This document shows positions 16,109 through 25,024 of a stretch of 50,741 nucleotides of DNA, piece by piece; position 1 is the first letter of the stretch; every line of letters starts with the position of its first letter. Position numbers and translations under genes: made by a program. The notes beneath the pieces are model-generated. The model saw nothing but the letters and a program-made list of their open reading frames with translations. It ran no database searches and was not told the origin of the DNA. Source of the DNA: Actinomycetota bacterium (GTDB taxonomy: Bacteria > Actinomycetota > Acidimicrobiia > Acidimicrobiales > Ilumatobacteraceae); contig JACQZZ010000094.1 in NCBI GenBank assembly GCA_016213625.1, positions 1-50,741 of the forward strand, in the 5' to 3' direction.

Positions 16109-18820
16109 ATGCAGCGGGTCAGATTGCCAACCATCATCGCCACGTTTGCGGTTGCGACCGCTGCAATCACCTGCGTTCGAACGCCCGTGTCGGCCAACCA
16201 AGGGATTTCTCGAGACGCCGCGTTTGGGACCAATGGGCGCATCGATCTCGGCGACACGTTTCTCATCGAGCCTGCGAACGACGTGAGAGTCCAGTCGAAC
16301 GGATCGTTGCTGGTGATGAACACGAAGACACCCTCGACGTTCATCCGGAGGCTGTCGAGCGGCGGCGCATCCGACGCGACGTTCGGCGCGTCCGGCACGC
16401 TCACACTGACTGGGCAGCCACCGAACGGACCGTTCAACGTGGTCGCGTGGCACCTGCCTACCTCGCCCACCGCCCCGCTCGCCGTCGTCCGCAGCACCGC
16501 CATTGAGGGCAGCTACGCAGTGTCTAGGTTCACCGCGAACGGTGCCGTCGACAACAGTTTCGGAACCAACGGTACGGTCACGGCAACGTTCGTCGACGGC
16601 TTCAGTTGGTCGTTTGTCGGCCTCGTTCGACTCAGCGACGGGTCCTTCCTCGTCACTGCCGTCGGCAACGCTGGGGCCGACTTCACCGAGATGATCCACA
16701 TCACGTCGACCGGAAGTGTCGACGCAGCATTCGGCACCGGCGGTGTCGCCAAGTTTCCTCAGTTCGCGGGCAAGGTTGCAGGTTTGACCACCGATCAGCG
16801 CGTGGTGTTCTCGGTGGTCGGCGACTTCGGAGCGTTCAGCAAGGTCGCCCGGGTCTCATCGGCTGGAGTGTTCGACAGTTCCTACGGAACGGCAGGACTC
16901 GCAGCAGTACCGGCGATCGGCGACCAGCACCAAATGTTCGTGCAACCTGATGGAAGCGTCGTCGTGGCAGCGCGCACCTTCAACGGCGGCGGGATGTCGG
17001 TGTCGCGCCTGGCCGCGACCGGCGCCACCGACATGAGCTTCGGTGTCGCCGGAACTGTCCAATTCGACTTCGCCGGACTGTATCTCGGCTCCACTTCCGA
17101 CGAGGCGGTGGGACCAATCTCCGTGCAGGCAGCGCCGGGTAACCGCCTCGTCGTCTTCTGCCGTACGCCCGTCGGTGCCGCAGGGGCAGCGATGCTGTTG
17201 CTCGACGGCACGCTCGACGCCTCGTTCGGAGTGGGGGGACGCGCCGTCATCTCATCCGACCTCGACCTCGCAGCGGGGACCACCGACACCGCGGGAGGGT
17301 TGCTCAGCCTCGGACTGGCGGCCGGCAGGATGGTCCTGCAGCATTCGACCGATCGAATGCCATGGCCCCCGGTGAGCCCGCCACCCGCCAACTTCCAGGT
17401 GCGCACCGAACGATTGCTGGACACCGTGGGTGTCAGTGCCACCTGGACCCCGGTTCCGAACCCCGACCCAGAGGTGGTCGATGGCTACCACCGCGTCACG
17501 CTCACCCGCATCACCGACGGAGTCACGATGATGTCGCAGCTCGTCGACGGCGACGTGGTCGGGCTCAACAACGTGCGCCATGGCAGCTACCGGTTCGCCG
17601 TCAACGCTGGCAACTCTTACACGGAGGGAACTCCCGCGGTGCAATCGATCACCGTGCCCCGGTGGAACCGCACTGTGACACCGCTCAATCCTCGGCGGGT
17701 GGTCGACAGCCGGCCGACGGGCGCCACGGACGACGGCCAGTACGAGGGCATGGGGCAACTGGCCGCCGGCTCGACGACCGTCGTGCACCTCTGGGGACGG
17801 GGCGGCGTCGACACCGACGCGATCGCTGCGGGCATCAACGTCACAGCCGTCTCCCCCACGGCCAACGGTTTCGTGACGGTGTATCCCTGCAACGCGCCGC
17901 GACCGCTCGCGTCCAACATCAACTACATCGCGGGCACCACCGTCGCTGGAGCATCCATCGCGACCATCGATCCGACTGGGGGTGTGTGCGTCTACACCTC
18001 GGCCGCCACACATCTGCTCATCGACATCACCAGCGAGTTCGTGCTCACCACTCACTACACGACCCTCACTCCTGCACGTCTCGCCGACAGTCGCCCGACG
18101 GGCACCACGATCGACGGGATCAGCGCTGCAATGGGGAGGCTCGGTCCCGGCTCAACGACCGTCGTGCGCCTCGGTGGCCGCGGCAGTCTTCCTCCCCATC
18201 CTGAAGCAGTAGCGATCACCATGACTGCAGTCGCGCCGGAGAGCAACGGCTTCATGTCCGTCTTTCCGTGCAGCGCCGTTCGCCCCAACGTCGCAAATCT
18301 CAACTTCACGTCGGGACGGACCACCTCCAACAGCACGCTCGCTGTGCCCGACGCCAACGGTGACATCTGCGTGTACACCTCGGCTGCCGCGCATCTGGTG
18401 CTCGATGCCAGCGGGGCGCTGGTCGGTGAGGCCGCCTACAGCACTGCGGCCGCCGGTCGGTTGATCGACACTCGGCCCAACGGGGCCACGGTCGACGGCC
18501 TCTACCAAGGCGCCGGCATGCTCCCGTCGGGTACCACCACGGTGCTGCGCGTCGGCGGACGAGGCAACGTCGCCGCTGATGCGGTGGCCGCGAGCCTCAA
18601 CATCAGCGCGGTGGCCCCGGTCGCCAGCGGGTTCGTCACCGTCTGGCGGTGCGACCTCGAGCGGCCCAACACCTCCAACATCAACTTCGCCGTGGGGCGC
18701 ACCATCGCCAACAGCGCGGTCGCGACACTCGACGATCAAGGTGACGTGTGCGTCTACAACTCAGCGCCCACTCAGTTGGTGATCGACGTCAACGGCGCCT
18801 TTACCTCAGACGGGTTCTGA
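16109..18820 (+). CDS. Large secreted protein with delta-60 repeats and three C-terminal repeat domains
   Basis: A 903-residue exported protein. Residues 1-29 are a Sec signal ending VSA. Seven delta-60-type repeats of the form D-x-x-F-G-x-x-G occur at about residues 35, 88, 147, 204, 255, 307 and 370, consistent with a beta-propeller-like half. A fibronectin-III-like linker spans about 425-517. Three repeats of about 120 residues follow (about 525-645, 652-772, 779-899), each with DSRPTG or DTRPNG, a GSTTV or GTTTV strand, GRG, NxTAV, a Cys pair, SNxNF and THLVxDV-like ends. The Cys pairs probably form disulfides. TAAAGT (16097-16102) lies 6 nt before the ATG. Codon use looks less GC-extreme than neighbours. 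Cell-surface or adhesive role is inference. Confidence 0.75.
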   Translation: MQRVRLPTIIATFAVATAAITCVRTPVSANQGISRDAAFGTNGRIDLGDTFLIEPANDVRVQSNGSLLVMNTKTPSTFIRRLSSGGASDATFGASGTLTLTGQPPNGPFNVVAWHLPTSPTAPLAVVRSTAIEGSYAVSRFTANGAVDNSFGTNGTVTATFVDGFSWSFVGLVRLSDGSFLVTAVGNAGADFTEMIHITSTGSVDAAFGTGGVAKFPQFAGKVAGLTTDQRVVFSVVGDFGAFSKVARVSSAGVFDSSYGTAGLAAVPAIGDQHQMFVQPDGSVVVAARTFNGGGMSVSRLAATGATDMSFGVAGTVQFDFAGLYLGSTSDEAVGPISVQAAPGNRLVVFCRTPVGAAGAAMLLLDGTLDASFGVGGRAVISSDLDLAAGTTDTAGGLLSLGLAAGRMVLQHSTDRMPWPPVSPPPANFQVRTERLLDTVGVSATWTPVPNPDPEVVDGYHRVTLTRITDGVTMMSQLVDGDVVGLNNVRHGSYRFAVNAGNSYTEGTPAVQSITVPRWNRTVTPLNPRRVVDSRPTGATDDGQYEGMGQLAAGSTTVVHLWGRGGVDTDAIAAGINVTAVSPTANGFVTVYPCNAPRPLASNINYIAGTTVAGASIATIDPTGGVCVYTSAATHLLIDITSEFVLTTHYTTLTPARLADSRPTGTTIDGISAAMGRLGPGSTTVVRLGGRGSLPPHPEAVAITMTAVAPESNGFMSVFPCSAVRPNVANLNFTSGRTTSNSTLAVPDANGDICVYTSAAAHLVLDASGALVGEAAYSTAAAGRLIDTRPNGATVDGLYQGAGMLPSGTTTVLRVGGRGNVAADAVAASLNISAVAPVASGFVTVWRCDLERPNTSNINFAVGRTIANSAVATLDDQGDVCVYNSAPTQLVIDVNGAFTSDGF

Positions 18821-18844
18821 ACGTGGAGCGACGCTCGGTGGTGA

Positions 18845-18861
18845 GCCTCAGTGGCTGAGGC
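18845..18861. terminator. Hairpin between convergent genes
   Basis: GCCTCAG-TGG-CTGAGGC, a perfect 7-bp stem with a 3-nt loop. It overlaps the stop codon of the rhodanese-ThiF gene (-) and lies 24 bp after the secreted repeat-protein gene (+), so it can serve both. Confidence 0.6.
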
Positions 18862-20011
18862 CGGGGGCGCAGAGGCCGTCGAGCTCCTGCACGATGATGC
18901 GGTCGCGGTTGGCGTAGGTGACTTCGTTCTCGGGGTCGGCGCGCAGCTTGAAGGTGCGGAAGCTCATGTCGGTGGTGTCGACCGACAGGATGCGACCGAT
19001 GAGCGGCTCACCGATGCCCAGGAGCACCTTGATGACCTCGAGCGCCTGGATGCTGCCGATGATGCCGGGCAGCACGCCGAGCACACCGGCCTCGGCGCAG
19101 CTGGGGGCCAGTTCGGCGGGCGGCGGCTCGGGCACCATGTCGCGATAGGTGGGGCCCTCCAGGGGGTGGAACACGCTGACCATGCCCTCGAACCGGAAGA
19201 TGCTGCCGTGCACCACGGGGATGCCCAGCTTCACGCTCGCATCGTTGAGCAGGTAGCGACTGGGGAAGTTGTCGGCGCCGTCGACGATGATGTCGTAGCC
19301 GCTGATGATGTCGATGATGTTGCTGGCGTCGAGACGGGTGTCGTAGGTGACCACGTTGACGTCGGGGTTCAGCATGGTGAGCGTCTTCTTCGCGCTGTCG
19401 ACCTTGCGGTCGCCGATGCGGTCGATGTTGTGCAGGATCTGGCGCTGCAGGTTGCTGGCGTCCACCTCGTCCATGTCGACGATGCCGATGGTGCCCACGC
19501 CGGCCGCGGCCAGGTACAGCGCCGACGGCGACCCGAGGCCACCTGCACCGAGCATCAGCACCTTGCTGCCGAGCAGCTTGGCCTGACCCTCGGAGCCCAC
19601 CTCGGGCAGCAACAGGTGGCGCTTGTAGCGGTTGCGCTGCTCGGGGGTGAGCACCACGGGGGTCTTCCACGCCCGGCCTTCGTCCTTCCATCGGCCGAAG
19701 CCACCGGCCATGCTGACCACGTCGGTGTAGCCGAGTTCGGTGAGCGTCTTGGCGGCGAAGGCGCTGCGCACGCCGCCCGCGCAGTAGATGACCACGGGCT
19801 TGGTCTTGTCGAGCAGCTTGCCCTCCACCTGGGCCTCGAGATGGCCGCGGGGGATGTGCACGGCGCCGATGAGCGCGCCCTCGTCGTACTCGTCGGGTTC
19901 GCGGACGTCGAGCGCCACCCAGCCCTCGGCAATGCGTGCCTCGGCGGTCGCGGTGTCGACTTCGGTGATCTCTGCCTTGGCGGCGGCGAGCAGGTCGCGG
20001 AAGGTAGCCAT
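18848..20011 (-). CDS. Rhodanese-ThiF/MoeB fusion (MoeZ-like adenylyltransferase/sulfurtransferase)
   Basis: A 387-residue protein that should adenylate and thiolate the C-terminus of a ubiquitin-like sulfur carrier (MoaD/ThiS/CysO type). The rhodanese domain is N-terminal (1-115, active-site loop YCAGGVRS with Cys77). The ThiF/MoeB domain follows (about 122-387) with GAGGLGS (155-161), NLQRQILH, DGADNFPSRYLLND and PSCAEAGVLGVLPG. Mycobacterial MoeZ has the opposite order. The zinc Cys pairs of E. coli MoeB are missing: TYRD (288-291) stands where CxxC is usual, as in actinobacterial MoeZ. TAGTAT (20023-20018) lies 6 nt upstream of the ATG. The carrier protein is not in the window. Confidence 0.88.
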   Translation of the reverse strand: MATFRDLLAAAKAEITEVDTATAEARIAEGWVALDVREPDEYDEGALIGAVHIPRGHLEAQVEGKLLDKTKPVVIYCAGGVRSAFAAKTLTELGYTDVVSMAGGFGRWKDEGRAWKTPVVLTPEQRNRYKRHLLLPEVGSEGQAKLLGSKVLMLGAGGLGSPSALYLAAAGVGTIGIVDMDEVDASNLQRQILHNIDRIGDRKVDSAKKTLTMLNPDVNVVTYDTRLDASNIIDIISGYDIIVDGADNFPSRYLLNDASVKLGIPVVHGSIFRFEGMVSVFHPLEGPTYRDMVPEPPPAELAPSCAEAGVLGVLPGIIGSIQALEVIKVLLGIGEPLIGRILSVDTTDMSFRTFKLRADPENEVTYANRDRIIVQELDGLCAPGLSH

Positions 20012-20039
20012 GCCGAAATACTACCGGATCAGTCGGGAT

Positions 20040-20810
20040 TCAAACAGGGGTCGTGCACAACGCCGGCAACGTGATCGACAACGGCCCGATGAGCAGTGCG
20101 TCGGCGAAGCGGTCCATCTTCGTGGGCTCGCCATTGGCGATGACCACCTTCGCCCCTGCGCTCTTCGCCCGGGGCACCACGTTGGCCGCCGGGAACACCG
20201 ACAAGGACGAGCCCGCAGCGATGAGGAGGTCGCACCGATCGGCGGCATCGAGCGCTGCGTCGATGACCTCCGGAACGAGGCTCTGGCCGAACAGGATCGT
20301 GTCGCTCTTCAGCACCCCGCCACAGAGTTCGCATGGCGGGTCGGTCTCCCCGGCGCGCACGCGGTCGAGCGTGGACTGCATCGGCCGCCGGTCGTCGCAG
20401 CCCCAGCATCGAGACCAGTGGACCGTTCCGTGCACCTCGATCACCCGCTCGGGATCGGTGCCGGCCACCTGATGCAGTCCGTCGATGTTCTGCGTCACGA
20501 TCGCCAGGAGTTGTCCACGTCGTTCCAGCTCGACGAACGCCCCGTGGCTGGCGTTCGGCCGTGCGGAGAACACCGGTGCCGACAGCCGGTTCTGCCAGGC
20601 GAGCCTGCGCAGCTCCGGATCCCGCAGGTAGTGCTGCAACGTGCTGGCCTTCTCGGCGGCGGGGTTCTTCGTCCACACGCCGTTCGGCCCCCGAAAGTCG
20701 GGAATGCCCGAGTCGGTGGAGATGCCCGCCCCGGTGAGCACCACGATGCGCCGTGCGCCGCGCACCCACTGGGTGGCGGCCTCGAGCGTGGCGTCCGACG
20801 ATGGTTGCAT
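20040..20810 (-). CDS. Sirtuin (NAD-dependent protein deacylase)
   Basis: A 256-residue SIR2-family enzyme. NAD-binding GAGISTDSGIPDFRG (27-41), TQNIDGLH (107-113), catalytic His127 in EVHGTVHW, and the zinc tetracysteine C135-x2-C138 and C160-x2-C163 are all present, followed by SDTILFGQSLV and the AAGSSLSVFPAAN loop. The helix that carries Tyr and Arg in desuccinylases of the CobB/SIRT5 type reads LRRLAWQNRLS, which does not clearly match, so deacetylase specificity is more likely. The start at ATG 20810 was chosen to precede the Rossmann fold. Confidence 0.92.
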   Translation of the reverse strand: MQPSSDATLEAATQWVRGARRIVVLTGAGISTDSGIPDFRGPNGVWTKNPAAEKASTLQHYLRDPELRRLAWQNRLSAPVFSARPNASHGAFVELERRGQLLAIVTQNIDGLHQVAGTDPERVIEVHGTVHWSRCWGCDDRRPMQSTLDRVRAGETDPPCELCGGVLKSDTILFGQSLVPEVIDAALDAADRCDLLIAAGSSLSVFPAANVVPRAKSAGAKVVIANGEPTKMDRFADALLIGPLSITLPALCTTPV

Positions 20811-20915
20811 GGGTTCATTGTCGCCGACGTTCCGCCGGAGTGCACCACGCTGTCCGGCGGATGAACATCCGGTGGCCCTTCCGCGAAGCCCCGCGCGCCC
20901 GTCTCGGTTCGCACC

Positions 20916-20921
20916 TACCAT
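20916..20921 (+). promoter_or_regulatory. Candidate -10 box of the secreted-protein pair
   Basis: TACCAT lies in the 153-bp divergent gap between the sirtuin and the first secreted protein. A start about 7 nt downstream would give a leader of roughly 35 nt carrying the GGGAGA ribosome site before ATG 20964. Confidence 0.4.
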
Positions 20922-20963
20922 CCCGGATCGGTGCAGTTGGAGCCCCACGGCCGGGAGACCCGC

Positions 20964-21485
20964 ATGTCTCGAGCAACGAAGCGACTGATGCTGACGATGG
21001 CGCTCACCCTGACGGTCGCCACCGCGACGGCCATCGTCGTGTCGGCGTCCGACGGGCGCCGCGAGTCCAGCGCCCAGGGGGCAGACCGCGACGACGATCA
21101 CAGCTCCCGCGAGTGCCCGCGGGCGCCACGCGCCACGGACGACAACGACGATCGGCGACGTCCGAGTCCCTCGACCTCCACGACGACCACCTCACCGGAC
21201 GGTCAGTTGCTGCCGAGCTTCCTCGTGGGACTCGCTCCCACGACGTTCGTGAAGGTGGACCGGTCCGGGCGCATCGTCGAAGCCGCCACCAACACGTCGT
21301 GTCGCCCCGCCCGCGGCGACACCGTGTACGTCTTCCTGCGCGATGGCACGATCATCACGGCGCCGCACCTCGATCTGGATGCCATCGACTGGCGCGGCAG
21401 CTTCCGCACCCCCGGCGTGTATCACCGTCAACGAGGCCAGCGCGGGTGCCTGCAGCCCACGCCGTGTCACTCCGACCGTCGCTGA
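20964..21485 (+). CDS. Putative secreted protein, first of a tandem paralogous pair
   Basis: A 173-residue protein with a signal peptide or anchor (basic MSRATKRL, then a hydrophobic stretch to about residue 30) and a low-complexity Asp/Arg/Ser/Thr linker ending in a Thr run (about residue 75). The C-terminal domain has DRSGRIVEAATNTSCRPARG, then GDTVYVFLRDG and a W-x-G-x-F motif. The same domain recurs in the next gene (21600-22025). GGGAGA precedes ATG 20964 by about 5 nt. No known family is recognised; the domain is short (about 70 residues) and beta-rich in pattern. Confidence 0.6.
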   Translation: MSRATKRLMLTMALTLTVATATAIVVSASDGRRESSAQGADRDDDHSSRECPRAPRATDDNDDRRRPSPSTSTTTTSPDGQLLPSFLVGLAPTTFVKVDRSGRIVEAATNTSCRPARGDTVYVFLRDGTIITAPHLDLDAIDWRGSFRTPGVYHRQRGQRGCLQPTPCHSDRR

Positions 21486-21599
21486 GCCGGTCACCGACAG
21501 TTCATCTTCTGCTCGTCATCTCACGAACCGTTCACGCCGATCGACACAGTGAGGGTCCACTGAAGACAGTCGACCCGCTGAAGGCGAGGCGCGAGTGTG

Positions 21600-22025
21600 A
21601 TGTGGCACGGCGGGGTGGCAGGGAAGGTCGTCGCAACGATGTGCTTCGGTGCGATCGTCGGGTCCGCCGGGTTGGCCGCGGCCGGCCGACAGGAGGCGAG
21701 GGTCGACACGGTTCGGTCGACGATCGTCCGCCACGAGGACAACCGGCGCCCGTCCATCCCGCCCACGCCGCGCACCGGGACCTCGCAGACGATCGCCGTG
21801 ACCGTGCCGAACATCGCGGTGCTGCGACTCGACCACCGCGGCCGCATCGTCGCCGCCGCCACCAACACGGGGCGGGCTCCGCTTCCCGGCGACCTCGTCT
21901 ACGTCGTCGCCGCCGACGGCTCGTACCGACCGACCGACGTCGACCTCACCGGTCGGCCATGGACGGGCGACTTCTCGCGCTCGATGCGGTTCCAGCGCCA
22001 ACGGATGAGCGCGCACCACGACTGA
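21600..22025 (+). CDS. Putative secreted protein, second of a tandem paralogous pair
   Basis: A 141-residue protein with an N-terminal hydrophobic segment (about 5-28) that looks like a signal peptide. Its C-terminal domain aligns with that of the preceding gene: RLDHRGRIVAAATNTG against KVDRSGRIVEAATNTS, then GDLVYVVAADG against GDTVYVFLRDG, W-x-G-x-F, and a shared RQR end. The Cys of the first paralog is absent here. A 114-bp gap separates the two genes. Starts GTG 21597 and ATG 21600 are both possible. Function unknown. Confidence 0.55.
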   Translation: MWHGGVAGKVVATMCFGAIVGSAGLAAAGRQEARVDTVRSTIVRHEDNRRPSIPPTPRTGTSQTIAVTVPNIAVLRLDHRGRIVAAATNTGRAPLPGDLVYVVAADGSYRPTDVDLTGRPWTGDFSRSMRFQRQRMSAHHD

Positions 22026-22119
22026 GGCCCGGCGCGATTTGCCGATCGGGCGAGTTGGGTGTGCCCAGTGAGGACGAGCGACTCCCCCGCCTTCGCCCGC
22101 ATCCGCTCCTGGGGGACCC

Positions 22120-22698
22120 ATGCACGCTTCGAACTCGTTCGCACCATCGGCACCGACCGTGATGGTGGTGCCGTGGGCCGACCCGCTGATCGATCACTCC
22201 GGCCACGAGGTGCGCAGTCAGTACGTGGAGCTGTTCTGGTTGAACATCCTCGGTCCGTCAGCCACGTGGGCGCTTCGTCGCTTGGTGGCCGGCCTGGACC
22301 GTTATCCCCTCGGCTACGAACTCGACCTCGACGAGACCGCCAACGAGCTGGGCCTGTCGTACTCCACCTCCACCTCGAACACGTTCGTGAAGGCGCTCCA
22401 GCGGTGTGTGCTGTTCGGCGTGGCCCAACCGGTGCCCGACGGCCTGGCGGTGCGGCGTCGACTGCCCACGGTGTCCATGCGCCACCTGTCGCGCATGCCG
22501 GCCGGCCTCCAAGCACGCCACGCCCAATGGACGGTTCGACGCGCGTCGTTGCCCGACCTCGAGCGCGGCAGAGCGCTCGCGTCGGTGATGCTCGCCACCG
22601 GCGACGAACCGGAAGTGGTGGAACGTCAGCTGCTGGCGTTGGGCGTGTCGCCGGAAGCCGCGGTGCTCGCGGCCTCCGGCACAGCACTCACTTCGTGA
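22120..22698 (+). CDS. Conserved actinobacterial hypothetical protein
   Basis: A 192-residue, apparently soluble, helix-rich protein. Visible features are VVPWADPLIDHSGHEVRS, YVELFWLNILGPSATWALRR, and an Arg-rich second half (VRRRLPTVSMRHLSRMPAGL). The first part resembles a conserved hypothetical often seen in actinobacteria, but I cannot name a function; the helical and basic pattern would allow a nucleic-acid-binding role. ATG 22120 is preceded by GGGGGA about 7 nt away. Its 3' end overlaps the convergent aminopeptidase gene by 11 bp. Confidence 0.65.
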   Translation: MHASNSFAPSAPTVMVVPWADPLIDHSGHEVRSQYVELFWLNILGPSATWALRRLVAGLDRYPLGYELDLDETANELGLSYSTSTSNTFVKALQRCVLFGVAQPVPDGLAVRRRLPTVSMRHLSRMPAGLQARHAQWTVRRASLPDLERGRALASVMLATGDEPEVVERQLLALGVSPEAAVLAASGTALTS

Positions 22699-24130
22699 AC
22701 GAGGTGGCGAACTCGATGAGCAGTCGCGTGCCGAAGCCGGTGGCGCCACGCGACAGCCATCCGTCGTCGGCGTCGACCGACATCGGGCCGGCGATGTCGA
22801 GGTGCGCCCACGGCACGTCGCCCACGAACTCGCTGAGGAACAGCGACGACGTGATGACGCCGCCGTAGGGGCCGCCGATGTTGCGCATGTCGGCCACGTT
22901 GCTGTCGAGGAGCTTGCGATAACTCTTCTCCAGCGGCATCTGCCAAATGGGCTCATCGGTGGTGGACGAGGCGGTGCGCAGGCGATCCACCAACGGCTGG
23001 TCGTTGCCCACCACACCGGCCATCTTCATGCCGAGCGCCACCATGCAGGCACCCGTGAGCGTGGCGATGTCGACGACGGCGTCGGGGCCGTCCTCCACCG
23101 CCAGCGACAGGCCGTCGGCCAGCACCAGGCGACCTTCGGCGTCGGTGTTGTGGATCTCGGCCGTCTTGCCGTTGCGGAACGTCAGCACGTCGCCGAGCTT
23201 GAGCGCGCTGCCCGACGGCATGTTGTCGGTGCACATCAGGTACCCGGTGACCTTCGCCTTGCACTTCAAGGCCTTCAGCGAACCCATGGCGGCGAGCACC
23301 GCGGCGGCGCCGCTCATGTCCATCTTCATGCCGATCTGGCCGTCGCTGGGCTTCAGGCTGAGGCCGCCCGAATCGAACATCACGCCCTTGCCCACGAGGG
23401 CGAGGTGGCCCACCGGATTGCGCGGCGTGTAGGTGAGGCGCACCATGCGCGGCGGCTCGGTGCTGCCGCGGTTCACGCCCAACATGCCGCCGCAGCCCAT
23501 GGCCGCCAGCTGGTCCTTGTTGAACACCTCCACCGTGAGGCCCGAGGCCGCGGCCACCTCCACCGCCTTGTCGGCGATGTTGCGCGCGTTCATGTGTGCG
23601 GGCGGCGTGTTGGCCAGGTCGCGTGCCAGGTACGCGGCGGCCGACGTTGCGACGCCGCGATCCACGCCGGACGTGACGCCCTTCGACCGCTTCTCGCCGG
23701 CCACGAGCACCAGCTCGGTCAGCGACGTGGTGTTCGGTTCCTTCTTGATGCCCGCGTAGCGGTACGCCGCGAGCAGACCGCCTTCGGCCACGGCCTGCCC
23801 GGCCTTCACCGCGTCCACTCCGTCGAGATCGGCCAGGGACGTGGCGACCACTGCATGGCGACTGGCGGCGCGCACGAGTGCTGCCGCCGCGTTACGCAAC
23901 ACCTGCATCGACAGCGCCGACGGGTCGCCCACGCCGACCGCGACCAGGGTCGCACCGGTGGCCGACGGGAGCACCAGTGTCTGCCCGGCCTTGCCCTCGA
24001 ACCCGTGCGCAGCGAGCGCCGCACGGCTGAGGCCGAGCGAGCGAGGAACGGTGCCCGACGTGGCAACGGGGACGCCGACGGCGTTGGCAGACTTCGGGAC
24101 GGAACGGGCGATCGAGACAGTGGCGGTCAT
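22688..24130 (-). CDS. pepA: Leucyl aminopeptidase (M17 family)
   Basis: A 480-residue cytosolic di-metal aminopeptidase that releases N-terminal residues from peptides. The N-terminal domain is variable; the catalytic C-terminal half contains VGKGVMFDSGGLSLKP (metal Lys and Asp), MKMDMSGAAAVLAAM and the M17 signature NTDAEGRL with its active-site Asp, Glu and Arg. Length is normal for the family, which acts as a hexamer. A near-consensus -10 (CAGACT) lies 7 nt before the ATG. It diverges from the YceI gene. Confidence 0.93.
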   Translation of the reverse strand: MTATVSIARSVPKSANAVGVPVATSGTVPRSLGLSRAALAAHGFEGKAGQTLVLPSATGATLVAVGVGDPSALSMQVLRNAAAALVRAASRHAVVATSLADLDGVDAVKAGQAVAEGGLLAAYRYAGIKKEPNTTSLTELVLVAGEKRSKGVTSGVDRGVATSAAAYLARDLANTPPAHMNARNIADKAVEVAAASGLTVEVFNKDQLAAMGCGGMLGVNRGSTEPPRMVRLTYTPRNPVGHLALVGKGVMFDSGGLSLKPSDGQIGMKMDMSGAAAVLAAMGSLKALKCKAKVTGYLMCTDNMPSGSALKLGDVLTFRNGKTAEIHNTDAEGRLVLADGLSLAVEDGPDAVVDIATLTGACMVALGMKMAGVVGNDQPLVDRLRTASSTTDEPIWQMPLEKSYRKLLDSNVADMRNIGGPYGGVITSSLFLSEFVGDVPWAHLDIAGPMSVDADDGWLSRGATGFGTRLLIEFATSFTK

Positions 24131-24241
24131 GGCCGCCAGTCTGGCTCATCGAACGCGTGAATGCCGCGCCCGCGTTGGCATTGGCGGTTGCGGCTGCAAA
24201 GATCGACGAACCACCCCCCGATCGTTGACGTAAGGATGCGC

Positions 24242-25006
24242 ATGAAGCGTCATTGGAAGAAGATCGTCATCGGTGTCGTCGTTCTCGTCGCGCTGGTGCT
24301 CGGCGGATCCTTCATCTATGCCAAGTTCATCAACAAGGCCGACGACCCGCTCTCGCAGCAGGACGTCCTCGACAAGCTCGACGCCACCACCACCACGATC
24401 GTGGTGGACACCACCGCCGCCATCTCGACCGACACCACCATCGCGGCGGGCGACACCACCACGACCGCGACCCCCGCCACAGGAGTCGACGGCAATTGGA
24501 CCATCGCCGCCGAGAGCGAGGTTGGTTACCGCGTCGACGAGAGCATCAACGGCTTCGCCACCACCGCCAACGGCCGCACCAACGCCATCACCGGCTCACT
24601 CGCGATCGCGGGCACTACGGCCACCACCGGCGACTTCACCGTCGACATGACCACGTTCAAGAGCGACGAGAGCCGGCGCGACGGTCAGTTCAACGGGCGC
24701 ATCATGGCGGTCGACCAGTTCCCCACCGCCACGTTCGTGCTCACCGCGCCCATCGACTTCCGGAAGATCCCGGCCGACGGCGAGACCATCAGTGCGTCCG
24801 CCACCGGCGATCTCACCTTGCGCGGCACCACGAACAGCGTCACCTTCGACCTGCAGGCCACGTTCAAGAACAACCGCATCGGTGTGCTGGGCCAGATCCC
24901 CATCGTGTTCGCCGACTACGGCATCCCGAACCCGTCCATCGCCACGATCAGCACGGAGGACAACGGCCTGTTGGAGTTCGTGCTCATCTTCGACAGAGCC
25001 GCCTGA
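24242..25006 (+). CDS. Membrane-anchored YceI family protein
   Basis: A 254-residue protein. A basic start (MKRHWKK) and one transmembrane helix (about 8-28) anchor it, with the rest outside. A Thr/Ala/Asp linker (about 45-85) leads to a YceI lipocalin-like barrel: WTIAAESEVGYRVDESINGFA, DFTVDMTTFKSDESRRDGQFNGRIM, FPTATFVLTAP, and GDLTLRGTTNSVTFDLQA. YceI barrels bind isoprenoids or other hydrophobic ligands. ATG 24242 is favoured over ATG 24236 because AAGGA at 24232-24236 is correctly spaced for it. Confidence 0.85.
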   Translation: MKRHWKKIVIGVVVLVALVLGGSFIYAKFINKADDPLSQQDVLDKLDATTTTIVVDTTAAISTDTTIAAGDTTTTATPATGVDGNWTIAAESEVGYRVDESINGFATTANGRTNAITGSLAIAGTTATTGDFTVDMTTFKSDESRRDGQFNGRIMAVDQFPTATFVLTAPIDFRKIPADGETISASATGDLTLRGTTNSVTFDLQATFKNNRIGVLGQIPIVFADYGIPNPSIATISTEDNGLLEFVLIFDRAA

Positions 25007-25024
25007 CCCTCATCGCACCACAAC

